From the NCBI GenBank assembly GCA_902595555.1, contig CACJQM010000001.1, positions 332,001 to 396,000 on the forward strand: DNA of 64,000 nt, read 5' to 3'. Below are positions 38,599 to 49,410 of the stretch, piece by piece. Below the pieces are notes generated by a model that saw only the letters and a program-made list of their open reading frames with translations, did not search any database and was not told the origin of the DNA. The position numbers and the translations under genes are program-made. Positions within the stretch are counted from its first letter, which is position 1, and each line of letters begins with the position of its first letter. Origin of the DNA: an uncultured Bacteroidota bacterium (GTDB taxonomy: Bacteria; Bacteroidota; Bacteroidia; Flavobacteriales; Flavobacteriaceae).

Positions 38599-41415
38599 TT
38601 ATAAATTTAACTCCTTTTTTATAAATTGGCCAGTTATTGATTTTTTATCAGAAAAGATTTCATTTAATTTTCCTTGAAAAGTAATTTTTCCACCATTTTT
38701 TCCACCATTTGGCCCCAATTCAATTATATAATCAGAAACCTTTAAAACATCAATGTTGTGCTCTATAATGATTATAGAATTCCCTTTTTCTGATAATTCA
38801 AAAATAATATCAAGAAACACTTTAATATCTTCAAAATGTAAACCAGTTGTAGGTTCATCAAAAATATACATGGTTTTTCCAGTATCTTTTTTTGAAAGTT
38901 CTGTAGCTAATTTAATTCTTTGTGACTCACCACCAGATAATGTTGTGGATTGTTGTCCAAGTGTTATATAACCTAATCCAACCTTATTGAGATAATTTAG
39001 TTTTCTAATAATTTTAGGGTAATTCGTAAATAAATCTGCAGCATCTTTTATAGTCATGTCCAAAATATCTGAAATTGATTTATTTTTAAATTTTACTGAC
39101 AAGGTTTCCTTATTAAACCTTTTGCCGTTACATTCATCACATTCTACAAAAACGTCTGGTAAAAAATTCATTTCAATTTTTTTCATACCAGCACCTGTAC
39201 ATTCCTCACATCTTCCGCCTTTCACATTAAAACTAAACCTTCCTGGTTTATAACCTCTGATGGAAGATTCAGGTAACTTTGAAAAAAGATCTCTTATTTC
39301 ATTATATAAGCCTGTATATGTAGCAGGATTACTTCTTGGAGTTCTACCAATAGGGGATTGATTAATTTGAATTACTTTATCAATATTTTCTAACCCATCA
39401 ATTTTCTTGTATGGTAATGGTTCTTTTGATCCATTAAAAAAATGATTGTTTAAAATTGGATATAAAGTTTGATTGATAAGAGATGATTTACCACTTCCTG
39501 AAACACCACAAATACCAACAATTTTACCCAAAGGCAACTTCAGAGTGATATTCTTTAAATTATTCCCATTACAACCAGAAAGAATTAAAAATTTATCATT
39601 CTTATTTTCAATATTCTTTTTTAAAATTATTTTGTCACTGTTTAAATATTCTGCTGTAATTGAATTAGAATTAATAATATCAGAATATGATCCTTTAAAA
39701 ACTATTTTTCCACCATTTTTACCTGCTCCTGGTCCGATATCAATTATATAATCTGATTGAAGCATAATTTCTTTATCATGCTCTACAACAATAACACTAT
39801 TATCGAGATCCCTTAATTTTTTTAAAGATTTGATAAGTTTAGTATTGTCAATTTGATGCAGTCCAATTGATGGTTCATCTAAAATATATAGAACATCTTG
39901 CAACTGTGAGCCTATTTGTGTTGCAAGTCTAATTCTTTGTGATTCACCACCTGAAAGAGATCTAGTTTGACGATTTAAATTTAAATAGTCTAGACCGACA
40001 TCAATTATAAACTCAATTCTCTTTGAAATTTCTTTTATAATTTCTGAAGCAATTTTATTTTTTTTTGCATCAAATTTACCTGGTAAAGAATTCACCCATA
40101 CTTGCAAATCATTGATGTCCATATTATTTATCTCAGAAATATTTTTATTATCAATCTTGAAAAACTGAGATTCTTTTTTCAATCTAGATCCATGGCATAC
40201 TTCACAAATATTATTTTTCATGAATTTTTTTGCCCAAGTTTTAATTTTTCTACTATCAACTTGAAAAAATTGATTTTCGATGAAATTCACTACCCCTTCA
40301 AAATCAATCAAATATTCTCTTGTTAATCCAAGAGATTTTGAAACAACCTTAAAACTTTCTTTTCCACCATATAAAATAATTTCTAATGCTTTTTTGGGAA
40401 TTTTAGAAATTGGATCTTTTATGTCAAAATTATACTTGTTAGAAATGTTATTTAGTTGTTTAAAAACCCAATTATCTTTATAAACACCTAATGCAGTTAT
40501 TCCTCCATTGTATATTGATTTTGATTTATCAGGAATTAATAGATCCAAATCAATATTATAAACATTTCCCAATCCATTACAATTCTTACACATCCCTGAT
40601 GGTGAATTAAATGAAAATGTATTGGGTTCTGGTCTCTCATATGAGATGCCTGTATCTGGACAAATCAGATTCTTGCTAAAATATGATAAACTATCATCAC
40701 ATATGATAAGCATAGAGTTATCACCATTATACAAAGCTGTATTAATACTTTCTTTTAATCGAAGAATAGAATTATCGTCGTTTTCAATATTCAATTTATC
40801 AACTAAAATCTCAACATTGTGTATTTTATATCTGTCCAGCTCCATTCCTTCATAAATTTCAATTAATTCATCATCCACTCTTACTTTATTAAAACCTTGT
40901 TTTTTTATAGTTACAAAAAGATCTTTATAGCTACCCTTTCTAGATTTTACAACAGGGGAAAATATAAGAACCTTTTTACCAAAAAACTTATTGCTAACCA
41001 AATCAAATATTTCATCATCAGAATAAGTTATCATCTTTTTATTAGTTGTATAACTATATGCGTCAGATACTCTTGCGAATAAGAGTCTCAAGAAATCATA
41101 TATTTCAGTGGTTGTTCCAACAGTAGATCTTGGGTTTTTAGATGTTGTTTTTTGCTCAATTGCAACAACAGGGGATAAACCATCAATTTTTTCTACATCG
41201 GGTCTTTTTAAATCACCAATGAATTGTCGAGCATATACAGAGAATGTTTCAATGTATCTTCTTTGGGCTTCAGAATATATTGTGTCAAAAGCTAATGATG
41301 ATTTTCCACTTCCAGACACTCCTGTAATTACTACAAGCTTGTTGCGTGGAATATCTAAATCAATATTTTTTAAATTATGAACCTTGCAGCCTTTGATAGA
41401 AATTATCTCACTCAT
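38599..41415 (-). CDS. uvrA: Excinuclease ABC subunit A
   Basis: DNA damage sensor of nucleotide excision repair, with two ABC ATPase modules: Walker A GVSGSGKS near 32-39 and again [10 protein letters not shown] in the C-terminal half, and two LSGGESQR signatures. The C-terminal zinc module (CEEC...CDEC) is complete. The N-terminal zinc module reads CPDTG...CKNC, so the second of its four cysteines is Thr (position 256 counted from the upstream TTG codon). About 938 residues. I use the ATG at 41413-41415; the preceding TTG adds only one residue. Confidence 0.97.
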   Translation of the reverse strand: MSEIISIKGCKVHNLKNIDLDIPRNKLVVITGVSGSGKSSLAFDTIYSEAQRRYIETFSVYARQFIGDLKRPDVEKIDGLSPVVAIEQKTTSKNPRSTVGTTTEIYDFLRLLFARVSDAYSYTTNKKMITYSDDEIFDLVSNKFFGKKVLIFSPVVKSRKGSYKDLFVTIKKQGFNKVRVDDELIEIYEGMELDRYKIHNVEILVDKLNIENDDNSILRLKESINTALYNGDNSMLIICDDSLSYFSKNLICPDTGISYERPEPNTFSFNSPSGMCKNCNGLGNVYNIDLDLLIPDKSKSIYNGGITALGVYKDNWVFKQLNNISNKYNFDIKDPISKIPKKALEIILYGGKESFKVVSKSLGLTREYLIDFEGVVNFIENQFFQVDSRKIKTWAKKFMKNNICEVCHGSRLKKESQFFKIDNKNISEINNMDINDLQVWVNSLPGKFDAKKNKIASEIIKEISKRIEFIIDVGLDYLNLNRQTRSLSGGESQRIRLATQIGSQLQDVLYILDEPSIGLHQIDNTKLIKSLKKLRDLDNSVIVVEHDKEIMLQSDYIIDIGPGAGKNGGKIVFKGSYSDIINSNSITAEYLNSDKIILKKNIENKNDKFLILSGCNGNNLKNITLKLPLGKIVGICGVSGSGKSSLINQTLYPILNNHFFNGSKEPLPYKKIDGLENIDKVIQINQSPIGRTPRSNPATYTGLYNEIRDLFSKLPESSIRGYKPGRFSFNVKGGRCEECTGAGMKKIEMNFLPDVFVECDECNGKRFNKETLSVKFKNKSISDILDMTIKDAADLFTNYPKIIRKLNYLNKVGLGYITLGQQSTTLSGGESQRIKLATELSKKDTGKTMYIFDEPTTGLHFEDIKVFLDIIFELSEKGNSIIIIEHNIDVLKVSDYIIELGPNGGKNGGKITFQGKLNEIFSDKKSITGQFIKKELNL

Positions 41416-41455
41416 CAAAAAAATAATCTTTCAATATATGAATAAATCGGCTTAT

Positions 41456-43138
41456 TTACTCTCCAATTGAGTAATCATCGCCTCTTGGATCTGCAGATGC
41501 AAAAATTTTGCCATTTTCATCAATGTGAATGGCATCAACTCTTCCAATTGAGGATGGACTTCTATTAAAAATATATCCACTATTTATCAATGAGTCTTTT
41601 GTAATTTTATCTATTGAATTTTTTTCAAAATATATTTTATCTGGAAGCCATAAATGGTGAAATCTAGGGCGATAAACCGCCTCTTTTATGCTGTCATTAA
41701 ATAAATAAACATTAAGTATAGTTTGTAATACAGAGGTTATAATAGTAGGACCACCAGGACTTCCTAAAATCATTGACAACTCATTATTTTTTTCAATAAT
41801 TGTTGGTGTCATGGAACTTAACATTCTTTTTTCAGGTTGAATTGAGTTTATATCACCACCTATTAATCCATAAATATTTGGAGAACCTGGCTTGATTGAA
41901 AAATCATCCATTTCATTATTCATAAAAAAACCAAGATTTGGAACTATAATTTTAGATCCAAAATTTGAATTTAGTGTCGTTGTAACTGAGACTGCGTTTC
42001 CAAATTTATCTACAATAGAGTAGTGCGTAGTTTCGTTTGATTCTTTAATAGATATATTTCCAGGTTCAATATCTTTTGAAGGTTTTGGCTTTTTTAAGTT
42101 TATTGATTTAAGCCTTGAACTTAAGTAGCTTTTACTGTTTATGGAATCTAAAAATTTAATATCATAAAAGTCTGGATCACCAAGAAATTTGCTTCGATCT
42201 GCAAAAGAAAGCTTCTCTAATTCAACTAATGTTTTAATATAATTTATATCTCTTTCTTTAAAATTGTCTAAAGACAAAATTTCTAATGATTTGAGAATTT
42301 GAGCTAATACAATTCCACCTGAGGATGGAAGTCCCATACTAATGATTTTAAGATCAGCAAAGTTGAAAACATATGGATCTCTCCATATTGGTTTATATAA
42401 TAAAAAATCATCTTTTGTTAAAATTCCACCCTTGGATTTAAGAAAATTAATTATCTCATCAGATATCTTTCCTGAATAGAAACCTTCACTACCATTTTCT
42501 AAGATAAATTGAAGAGTTGAATGTAGAGAAGGGTTACTAAAAATCATTCCCTCTTTAAAATCTTTATTAAAAATTTCAATATCATTGCTGTTTGATAATA
42601 TTATCTTCTTATTTTGATTGAATGTTTTAGCTTGTTTATTTGTTAAAGGAAATCCATTCATGGCTAGATTTAAAGCAGGTTTGAATAATGAATCTAATGG
42701 TAGAGATCCAAATCGATCATATACCTCAAATAAACCTGCTACAGTTCCTGGAACACCAACCGATAAAGCACCTTCTCTGCTTAAACCTTTGATAACATTT
42801 CCACTCTCATCTAAATACATGTCCTTTGTAGCAGCTAATGGGGCTTTTTCTCTAAAGTCTAAGCTTCCATAATCACCATCACTTAATCTATAAACCATAA
42901 AGCCACCTCCACCAAGATTACCTGCATTTGGATATACAACTGCAAGAGCTAAATCGGTTGCAATCATTGCATCAAAAGCATTTCCACCCATTTTCAAGAT
43001 TTCGTATCCTGCTTTTGAAGCTTCAATCTTTGCTGAAACTACTGCAAATTTTTTATGATATTCATTTTTAGAATTCTCACATGAGATAAGTGAGAAAAAC
43101 AAAAAAGCAATAAGTAGATATTTAAAATTATATCCCAT
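41456..43138 (-). CDS. ggt: Gamma-glutamyltransferase, lipoprotein
   Basis: Envelope enzyme that cleaves glutathione and other gamma-glutamyl compounds. It has 560 residues: lipobox ending at C20 (SLISC), large-subunit region with GNAFDAMIATDLAL and GGGGFMVYR, then the autocleavage site before the nucleophile Thr in NETTHYSIVD, and the small subunit with FGSKIIVPNLGFFMNNEMDDF and SPGGPTIITS. All key blocks are present, so it should self-process. A TATATTTA box (left strand, 43147-43154) lies 8 bases upstream of the ATG. Confidence 0.94.
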   Translation of the reverse strand: MGYNFKYLLIAFLFFSLISCENSKNEYHKKFAVVSAKIEASKAGYEILKMGGNAFDAMIATDLALAVVYPNAGNLGGGGFMVYRLSDGDYGSLDFREKAPLAATKDMYLDESGNVIKGLSREGALSVGVPGTVAGLFEVYDRFGSLPLDSLFKPALNLAMNGFPLTNKQAKTFNQNKKIILSNSNDIEIFNKDFKEGMIFSNPSLHSTLQFILENGSEGFYSGKISDEIINFLKSKGGILTKDDFLLYKPIWRDPYVFNFADLKIISMGLPSSGGIVLAQILKSLEILSLDNFKERDINYIKTLVELEKLSFADRSKFLGDPDFYDIKFLDSINSKSYLSSRLKSINLKKPKPSKDIEPGNISIKESNETTHYSIVDKFGNAVSVTTTLNSNFGSKIIVPNLGFFMNNEMDDFSIKPGSPNIYGLIGGDINSIQPEKRMLSSMTPTIIEKNNELSMILGSPGGPTIITSVLQTILNVYLFNDSIKEAVYRPRFHHLWLPDKIYFEKNSIDKITKDSLINSGYIFNRSPSSIGRVDAIHIDENGKIFASADPRGDDYSIGE

Positions 43139-43168
43139 ATGACTTATAAATATATAATAATCGAATTG

Positions 43169-43176
43169 TATATTTG
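43169..43176 (+). promoter_or_regulatory. -7 box of glmM
   Basis: An exact TAnnTTTG match (TATATTTG) 6 bases before the ATG at 43183. It contains the in-frame TTG at 43174, which is therefore a poor start candidate. Confidence 0.5.
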
Positions 43177-43182
43177 AATAAT

Positions 43183-44556
43183 ATGACTTTAATAAGCTCC
43201 ATTTCTGGAATTAGAGGAACTGTAAATGGTCCAAACACAAAAAATTTAACTCCAATTGATGTTGTTCAATATACAAGTGCATATGGAACTTGGATAAACA
43301 AAAAAAATCAAAATAAGGGTAAAACTATAGTACTGGGCAGAGACGGTAGAATATCTGGTTCAATGCTACTAGAATTAGTTAAATCTACTTTAATATCAAT
43401 GGGAATTAATATAATTGATATTGGACTATCTACAACGCCAACAACACAGATTATAGTTCAAAGGAAAAAGGCTGAAGGAGGAATTATTTTAACTGCAAGT
43501 CATAATCCAAAAAACTGGAATGCCCTAAAATTATTTAATTCTAAAGGAGAATTTCTCATTGGAGAAGAAGCTGAAGAAATATTTAGAATAGTTGAAGAAG
43601 GAAAATATGAGTTTATGAAAGAAGATGATTATGGAAAAATCCATGAAAGTTTTAACTCATTTCAAATTCACATTGATGAAGTAAAAAATCTTAAACTTGT
43701 GAACTGTGAAAAAATAATAAACAAAAAATTTAAAGTTGTAGTAGATGGAATTAACTCTAGTGGTGGTGTAATTGTACCTGAACTTCTAAAACAATTAGGA
43801 TGTTCAGTAATTGAAATTAATTGCAAGCCCGATGGAAATTTTGCGCATAATCCTGAGCCACTTGACAAAAATTTAAGCCAATTAAAAAAAACAGTAAAGG
43901 AAGAAAAAGCAGATTTAGGAATTGCTCTAGACCCTGACGTTGATAGGTTGGTTTTTGTTTGCGAAAATGGACTTTTGTTTGGTGAAGAAAACACAATAGT
44001 TGCATGTAGTGATTATGTACTATCCAAAACAAAAGGTACCACTGTATCTAATATGTCATCATCAATGTCTTTGGAGCTGATTTCAAAAAAACACGGATGT
44101 GATTATCATAGTTCTAAGGTTGGTGAAATAAATGTTGTCGAAAAAATGAAAGAGGTAAATGCAATAATTGGAGGGGAGGGTAACGGAGGTGTTATTTATC
44201 CTGAAAGTCACTATGGGAGAGATGCATTAGTTGGAATTGTACTTTTCTTATCACATTTATCTGAACTAAATATTAAAACCTCTGAACTTCTCGATATATA
44301 TCCAAAGTTTTACATGATAAAAGACAAAATCAATTTGAATGAAAATTTTGATTTTGATCAATTAAAGATTAAGATGAAAGAATTTTACAAAGAACAAGAT
44401 ATAGATCTTAGGGATGGAGTTAAGATAAAATTTAATGAGTCATGGCTACACATTAGGAAATCAAATACAGAACCAATAATTAGAATTTACACTGAAGCTA
44501 AATCTCAATTAAAATGCAACGAAATAATTGAGGATTTTAAGAATTTGATTGGCTAA
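43183..44556 (+). CDS. glmM: Phosphoglucosamine mutase (phosphohexomutase family)
   Basis: Alpha-D-phosphohexomutase predicted to convert glucosamine-6-phosphate to glucosamine-1-phosphate for peptidoglycan and lipid A. About 457 residues from the ATG (MTLISSISGIRGT, the typical start in this phylum). The phosphoserine loop is TASHNP, the metal loop DPDVDR and the sugar-binding loop GGEGNGG; the C-terminal phosphate-binding RKSNTEPIIRIY is present. Phosphomannomutase activity cannot be excluded. Its stop overlaps that of the convergent acyltransferase gene within CTAA. Confidence 0.92.
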   Translation: MTLISSISGIRGTVNGPNTKNLTPIDVVQYTSAYGTWINKKNQNKGKTIVLGRDGRISGSMLLELVKSTLISMGINIIDIGLSTTPTTQIIVQRKKAEGGIILTASHNPKNWNALKLFNSKGEFLIGEEAEEIFRIVEEGKYEFMKEDDYGKIHESFNSFQIHIDEVKNLKLVNCEKIINKKFKVVVDGINSSGGVIVPELLKQLGCSVIEINCKPDGNFAHNPEPLDKNLSQLKKTVKEEKADLGIALDPDVDRLVFVCENGLLFGEENTIVACSDYVLSKTKGTTVSNMSSSMSLELISKKHGCDYHSSKVGEINVVEKMKEVNAIIGGEGNGGVIYPESHYGRDALVGIVLFLSHLSELNIKTSELLDIYPKFYMIKDKINLNENFDFDQLKIKMKEFYKEQDIDLRDGVKIKFNESWLHIRKSNTEPIIRIYTEAKSQLKCNEIIEDFKNLIG

Positions 44557-45425
44557 TTTTTTCTATGTTTAAATCTGTTGTGTGTCCAAAAATAATAGTT
44601 TGGATCTTCATGGATTTGGTTCTCAACTAATCTCAGATATTTTTCTGTTATTTCAAAATCCTCTACTGAATTTGGTTTGTCAGTAATTAGTTCTAATTTC
44701 ATTTCATACCTGCCTCTCTTAATTTTGGACATTTTTGCAAAAACAACAGGCACATCAAGTTCTTTTGCCATTCTTTCAGCACCTGTAAAAACAGGAACCT
44801 CAACACCTAAAAACTTAGACCAATAGTTAATTTTTCTTATCTGGGGAGATTGATCGGCCATAAAACCGTATAAAAACTTAACATTTGATTTTTCAAGTCC
44901 TCTTATATTGTCCAATGCATTATATCTAGAAATCAGTTTGATACCATGTCTCTCTCTAGATTTGATTGTTAAATCATTAAGTTCTTTATCTTTCAAAGGT
45001 GTATAAATTGCAGCTACCTGATGTTTAAAATGAATATCTAACGTAGTGCACCATTCATAACCACCATAATGGGATACCAAAAGTATCACACTCTTACCAT
45101 CATTTAAATATTTATCAGCAACTTCAGGGTTTAAAACCTTAAATCTGTCTTTTATTTGGTTTTTATTTAAGTAATCTAACTTTATCATCTCTAAGTAGAT
45201 ATCACAGAAATGAGTGTAAAACTTTTTTTTCAAAACTTTTATCTGTTTTGGATTAAGATTTAGGTTTGAAGAACTTAAATTTTTTTCAACAACATCAACC
45301 CTGTATCGAATCAAATAATAAACAATAAAACTTAAGAAATTAGAGAATGTATACAAGATAGGAAATGGAAGATTTCCAATTATAAAAAACAAAAACTTTA
45401 CGAAAAATATTTTGATTTGTTTCAA
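44553..45425 (-). CDS. Lipid A biosynthesis (Kdo/lauroyl-type) acyltransferase
   Basis: Inner-membrane acyltransferase of the LpxL/HtrB family that adds secondary acyl chains to lipid A. It has 290 residues, with an N-terminal membrane segment (about 8-35). The catalytic HxxxxE motif is in SHYGGYEW, and the phosphate-binding block with MADQSP and FTGAERMAKE follows. It lies 15 bases behind the TlpA lipoprotein gene on the same strand. The exact acyl donor is unknown. Confidence 0.9.
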   Translation of the reverse strand: MKQIKIFFVKFLFFIIGNLPFPILYTFSNFLSFIVYYLIRYRVDVVEKNLSSSNLNLNPKQIKVLKKKFYTHFCDIYLEMIKLDYLNKNQIKDRFKVLNPEVADKYLNDGKSVILLVSHYGGYEWCTTLDIHFKHQVAAIYTPLKDKELNDLTIKSRERHGIKLISRYNALDNIRGLEKSNVKFLYGFMADQSPQIRKINYWSKFLGVEVPVFTGAERMAKELDVPVVFAKMSKIKRGRYEMKLELITDKPNSVEDFEITEKYLRLVENQIHEDPNYYFWTHNRFKHRKN

Positions 45426-45440
45426 ATCGAAGAAGATTTA

Positions 45441-46565
45441 CTACTCATTATATTTCAGCTCAGCATTCAAAACAAATTCTAAATCTTCACCTTTTATGTT
45501 TCTAGCAATTATTTTTCTCTCAGGGTCAACTAAAAAAGATGAAGGAATGCCTTCTTTACTTAAGTCATATAATTTTGCAATAGGATCATTAAAATATTTG
45601 AGATTTGAAACATGAATCCAGTTTTGAATACCATCAGTCTCGATTGCTTTCTTCCAACTTGCCATATTCATGTCTAAAGAAACTCCCAAAATAGTAAAAT
45701 CATCATCTGAGTACTTATTTTGAAGTTCAGCTAATCCAGGGTTTTCAACCCTACAAGGAGCACACCAGGATGCCCAGAAGTCTATTAAAATATATTTAGA
45801 CTTAATACCATAAAGAGAAATTACCTCACCATCTAAACCAGGTCCTGAGAATTTTGGAGCAAATGATCCAATTCTAGGAGCTTCAGTATTCGATAGTCTA
45901 AAGTTTTCAATAATTTTTTCTACTGCCGTAAATGGTGAAGTCAATTTTAAAGATTCGTCAAAATTTTTCATTATGGAATCAGCCTTGTCATAATCAATTG
46001 ATCTTTCAAAAACCATACGTTGCAAAATCAAAGCAGAGATATATGAATCATTCTTATTTGTCATAAACTCAAACTCATAATCAGTGAGTTTTTTTCTCAT
46101 ATTGACAAACTGTTCTTCCAAGTCATCAACTAGAAGTGAGTCATTCAAGGCTATATTGTAATTTATTTCATTTTGGATGTTATTGAGCTCATTAATTAAT
46201 GGTGATGACTCATCAATGTATTTTTTAAAATCATCATTGGATTTTGTACCAGTAATTTTTGTGCTTCTTAATGAATCTTTAAACACTGTTAGATTAATGT
46301 CGCCAGGTTCCAAAACAACGGGAATATTCCCCTTAATATTCTTAAAAAATAAATAATACATTTCAGGAACAACAATGGAGTCTGAAAAAGTAAATTTTCC
46401 CTCTACAACATTTGATGAATCCTTTAGAACTGGAATGTTTTCTTTATACTGAACTAAATATACCATTTCATCGCTGTCTATGTCAGATGATGCGGTAAGA
46501 TTAAACTCATTTTTATTTGAACATGAGGATAAAATTATTAGTGATAAAATCAGTAGTTTTTTCAT
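45441..46565 (-). CDS. TlpA-like thioredoxin-domain lipoprotein
   Basis: Envelope thiol-disulfide reductase of the TlpA/ResA type with about 374 residues. Lipobox ends at C15 (LIILSSC), then a DUF4369-like beta domain (about 20-115), a helical linker (about 115-230) and a thioredoxin fold with active site WASWCAPCRVE near 270 and a cis-proline segment GIPSSFLVD. It probably reduces disulfides of exported proteins. I use the ATG at 46565: the ATG at 46571 is only one base from an exact -7 box (TAAATTTG) and would precede the transcript. Confidence 0.9.
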   Translation of the reverse strand: MKKLLILSLIILSSCSNKNEFNLTASSDIDSDEMVYLVQYKENIPVLKDSSNVVEGKFTFSDSIVVPEMYYLFFKNIKGNIPVVLEPGDINLTVFKDSLRSTKITGTKSNDDFKKYIDESSPLINELNNIQNEINYNIALNDSLLVDDLEEQFVNMRKKLTDYEFEFMTNKNDSYISALILQRMVFERSIDYDKADSIMKNFDESLKLTSPFTAVEKIIENFRLSNTEAPRIGSFAPKFSGPGLDGEVISLYGIKSKYILIDFWASWCAPCRVENPGLAELQNKYSDDDFTILGVSLDMNMASWKKAIETDGIQNWIHVSNLKYFNDPIAKLYDLSKEGIPSSFLVDPERKIIARNIKGEDLEFVLNAELKYNE

Positions 46566-46572
46566 TCGCATG

Positions 46573-46580
46573 CAAATTTA
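46573..46580 (-). promoter_or_regulatory. -7 box of the TlpA-like lipoprotein gene
   Basis: An exact TAnnTTTG match (TAAATTTG, left strand) 7 bases before the ATG at 46565. Confidence 0.45.
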
Positions 46581-46620
46581 GAAATATTGATCAAAAGTAA
46601 TAACTTTAATTGATAAACTA

Positions 46621-48312
46621 ATGAAAGATAAAGCCAAACTAACTCACGATTTAAAAAATATAGTTGGCAATAAGTACGTATTCACAAGCAAGTTAAATAA
46701 AGAACCATTCTCAAAGGGTTGGAGGTATGGTAATGGTGAGGCTTTAGCTGTTATTAAACCTGGAACATTAGTTGAAATGTGGCATGTAATAGAAGTGTGT
46801 GTTAAAGAAAACCTCATAATGATAATGCAAGCAGCTAATACCGGATTAACTGGGGGTTCAACTCCTTTTGGAAATGATTACGATCGTCCAATTATAATAA
46901 TTAACACAATGCGTATCAACAACATTAATGTAATTAATGATGGAAATCAAATTATTGGATTAGCAGGAAGCACTTTGTATGATTTAGAAAAAAAACTCGT
47001 ACCATATGGAAGAGAACCACATTCTGTAATAGGGTCTACATCTATTGGAGCATCAATAGTTGGTGGAGTTTGCAATAATTCGGGTGGATCACTAGTTAAA
47101 AGAGGACCTGCATATACAGAACTTGCTCTTTACGCCAAAGTAAATAAAAATGGAAAGCTAGAGTTAGTTAATGAATTGGATATTAATCTAGGTAAAAATC
47201 CAGTCGAAATTTTAAAAAATCTTGATAATAATAATTATAATGAATCTGATATTATTAACTCTGATAAATTAGCTTCTGATGATAAATATTCTACAATCGT
47301 AAGAGAAATAAATTCTAATATACCTGCAAGATTTAATGCAGATAAGAGATTATTATACGGTGCTTCTGGAAGCGCTGGAAAAATTGCAGTATTTGCTGTT
47401 AGGTTGGATACTTATCCAATGCCTAAAAAAAATCAAGTTTTTTATGTAGGATCAAATGATGTTGATGTTTTTTGGAAATTGAGAAGAGAAATTCTTTCAA
47501 AATTTAAAAACCTCCCAACATCTGGTGACTATCTACACAGAGATTGTTATGATGCTGCAAAAAAGTATAGCAAAGACACATTTATTGTAATTGAAAAACT
47601 AGGAACCAACTTTCTTCCAACTTTATTTGAATTAAAAAGAAAAGTTGATCATCTCTCTAAAAAAACTTCATTATTACCTAATAATTTATCAGATAAACTG
47701 ATGCAGTTCATGAGTAAATTTTGGCCTAATCACTTACCAAAAAGAATTGAAAAATATAGAGAACTATTTGAGCATCATTGGATAATCGAAATGTCAGACG
47801 AAGGTATTGAGGAAGCTCAAAGTTTTTTTAAAAAATTTTTTAAAGAAAATGAGGGTGATTTTTTTGAGTGCAGTGAAAAGGAAGGCAAAAAAGCCATATT
47901 ACACAGATTTACAGCGGCAAGCGCTTTTGGAAGATATTCAGCATTAAACGAAGATGATATTGGTGGAACTATGTCAATGGATATTGCATTTCCAAGAAAT
48001 GAAAAGAATTGGTTTGAAAAACTACCAAAAGAAATTGATGATATGTTTGAAATGAAACTTTACTATGGGCATTTGTTCTGTCATGTTCTTCACCAAAATT
48101 ATATTATCAAAAAAGGAGTTGATCCTATTAAGCTTAAAGAAAAATTATTCAAAACTTATGATAATAGAGGAGCAGAGTATCCTTCAGAACATAATGTAGG
48201 CCATGAGTATGATGCAAAAAAGACACTTATTGACTTTTATAAAAATCTTGACCCAACCAACTCTTTTAACCCTGGAATAGGTCGTACGAGTAAACTTAGG
48301 AACTGGGAATAG
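46621..48312 (+). CDS. dld: D-lactate dehydrogenase, quinone-dependent
   Basis: Peripheral membrane FAD enzyme that oxidises D-lactate to pyruvate and passes electrons to quinone. It has 563 residues. The N-terminal FAD-binding domain includes MQAANTGLTGGSTPFG and GSTSIGASIVGGVCNNSGGS; the C-terminal membrane-binding/cap domain includes HRFTAASAFGRY and ends with EHNVGHEYDA and the NPGIGRTSK block. The long C-terminal region marks the Dld type, not the glycolate oxidase type. It lies alone, 37 bases before aroC, which has its own promoter box. Confidence 0.92.
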   Translation: MKDKAKLTHDLKNIVGNKYVFTSKLNKEPFSKGWRYGNGEALAVIKPGTLVEMWHVIEVCVKENLIMIMQAANTGLTGGSTPFGNDYDRPIIIINTMRINNINVINDGNQIIGLAGSTLYDLEKKLVPYGREPHSVIGSTSIGASIVGGVCNNSGGSLVKRGPAYTELALYAKVNKNGKLELVNELDINLGKNPVEILKNLDNNNYNESDIINSDKLASDDKYSTIVREINSNIPARFNADKRLLYGASGSAGKIAVFAVRLDTYPMPKKNQVFYVGSNDVDVFWKLRREILSKFKNLPTSGDYLHRDCYDAAKKYSKDTFIVIEKLGTNFLPTLFELKRKVDHLSKKTSLLPNNLSDKLMQFMSKFWPNHLPKRIEKYRELFEHHWIIEMSDEGIEEAQSFFKKFFKENEGDFFECSEKEGKKAILHRFTAASAFGRYSALNEDDIGGTMSMDIAFPRNEKNWFEKLPKEIDDMFEMKLYYGHLFCHVLHQNYIIKKGVDPIKLKEKLFKTYDNRGAEYPSEHNVGHEYDAKKTLIDFYKNLDPTNSFNPGIGRTSKLRNWE

Positions 48313-48333
48313 ATTTAATTTAAATTTTAAACT

Positions 48334-48341
48334 TATTTTTG
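48334..48341 (+). promoter_or_regulatory. -7 box of aroC
   Basis: An exact TAnnTTTG match (TATTTTTG), 7 bases before the first ATG (48349) and 10 before the second (48352). Confidence 0.45.
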
Positions 48342-48351
48342 CAAGGTCATG

Positions 48352-49410
48352 ATGAGCAACACTTTCGGAAATTTATTTACACTAACAACATTTGGCGAAT
48401 CGCATGGAGAATGTATTGGTGGTATAATTGATGGATGTCCTGCAGGAAAAAAAATAGACATTAAATCCGTTCAAACTGATCTTGACAGAAGAAAACCAGG
48501 TCAATCTAAAATAGTCACACAAAGAAAGGAAGATGATCAATTAGAAATATTATCTGGAATATTTGAAGGAAAAACCACTGGTACCCCAATTGGATTTATT
48601 ATTAAAAATAAAGACCATAAGTCAAAAGACTATAACCATATAAAAGAATCTTTTAGACCTTCACATGCTGATTATGTTTATGAAAAAAAATATGGAAACA
48701 GAGACTACAGAGGAGGGGGTAGGAGTTCTGCAAGAGAAACCGCATGTAGAGTAGTTGCTGGTTCAATTGCTAAACAAATATTGGATAATGTTAAAATAAA
48801 TGCATATGTATCTTCAGTTGGAAATATTTCAGTCAACAAATCTCACTCAGAACTTGACTTTGATAATACAGAAAAAAATAATGTTAGATGTCCAGATTTA
48901 GATGTTGCCAAAGAAATGGAAGAATTAATATTAAAAGTCCGAAAAGATGGTGATACTGTTGGAGGTGTTGTGACTTGTGTAATAAAAAACACGCCTGTTG
49001 GTCTTGGAGAACCGGTTTTCAAAAAATTACATTCAGAGTTAGGTGCTGCGATGTTATCTATAAATGCAGTAAAAGGTTTTGAATACGGTAGTGGGTTTGA
49101 TGGGGTAAAAATGAGAGGGAGTGATCATAATGATATTATAAATTCTGATGGCTCTACAAAAACTAATAACTCTGGAGGAATTCAAGGTGGAATAAGTAAT
49201 GGTATGGATATTTATTTCAATGTTGCATTCAAACCAGTTGCAACTATTATGAAAGATCAAGAAAGTATTGATTCCAAGGGTAAAAAAACTACTGTTAAAG
49301 GTAAGGGAAGACATGACCCATGTGTAGTTCCAAGAGCAGTGCCAATTGTTGAAGCTATGGCTGCTTTAGTTATATTAGATTACACATTGATTAATAATTC
49401 AAGAAAATAA
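48352..49410 (+). CDS. aroC: Chorismate synthase
   Basis: FMN-dependent last step of the shikimate pathway, giving chorismate for aromatic amino acids. About 352 residues. The three signatures are visible: [35 protein letters not shown] and the C-terminal [14 protein letters not shown]. Two ATG codons are adjacent; MSNTFGN is the usual N-terminus, so I use 48352, with 48349 also possible. The stop codon overlaps the ATG of the symporter gene by one base. Confidence 0.96.
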   Translation: MSNTFGNLFTLTTFGESHGECIGGIIDGCPAGKKIDIKSVQTDLDRRKPGQSKIVTQRKEDDQLEILSGIFEGKTTGTPIGFIIKNKDHKSKDYNHIKESFRPSHADYVYEKKYGNRDYRGGGRSSARETACRVVAGSIAKQILDNVKINAYVSSVGNISVNKSHSELDFDNTEKNNVRCPDLDVAKEMEELILKVRKDGDTVGGVVTCVIKNTPVGLGEPVFKKLHSELGAAMLSINAVKGFEYGSGFDGVKMRGSDHNDIINSDGSTKTNNSGGIQGGISNGMDIYFNVAFKPVATIMKDQESIDSKGKKTTVKGKGRHDPCVVPRAVPIVEAMAALVILDYTLINNSRK

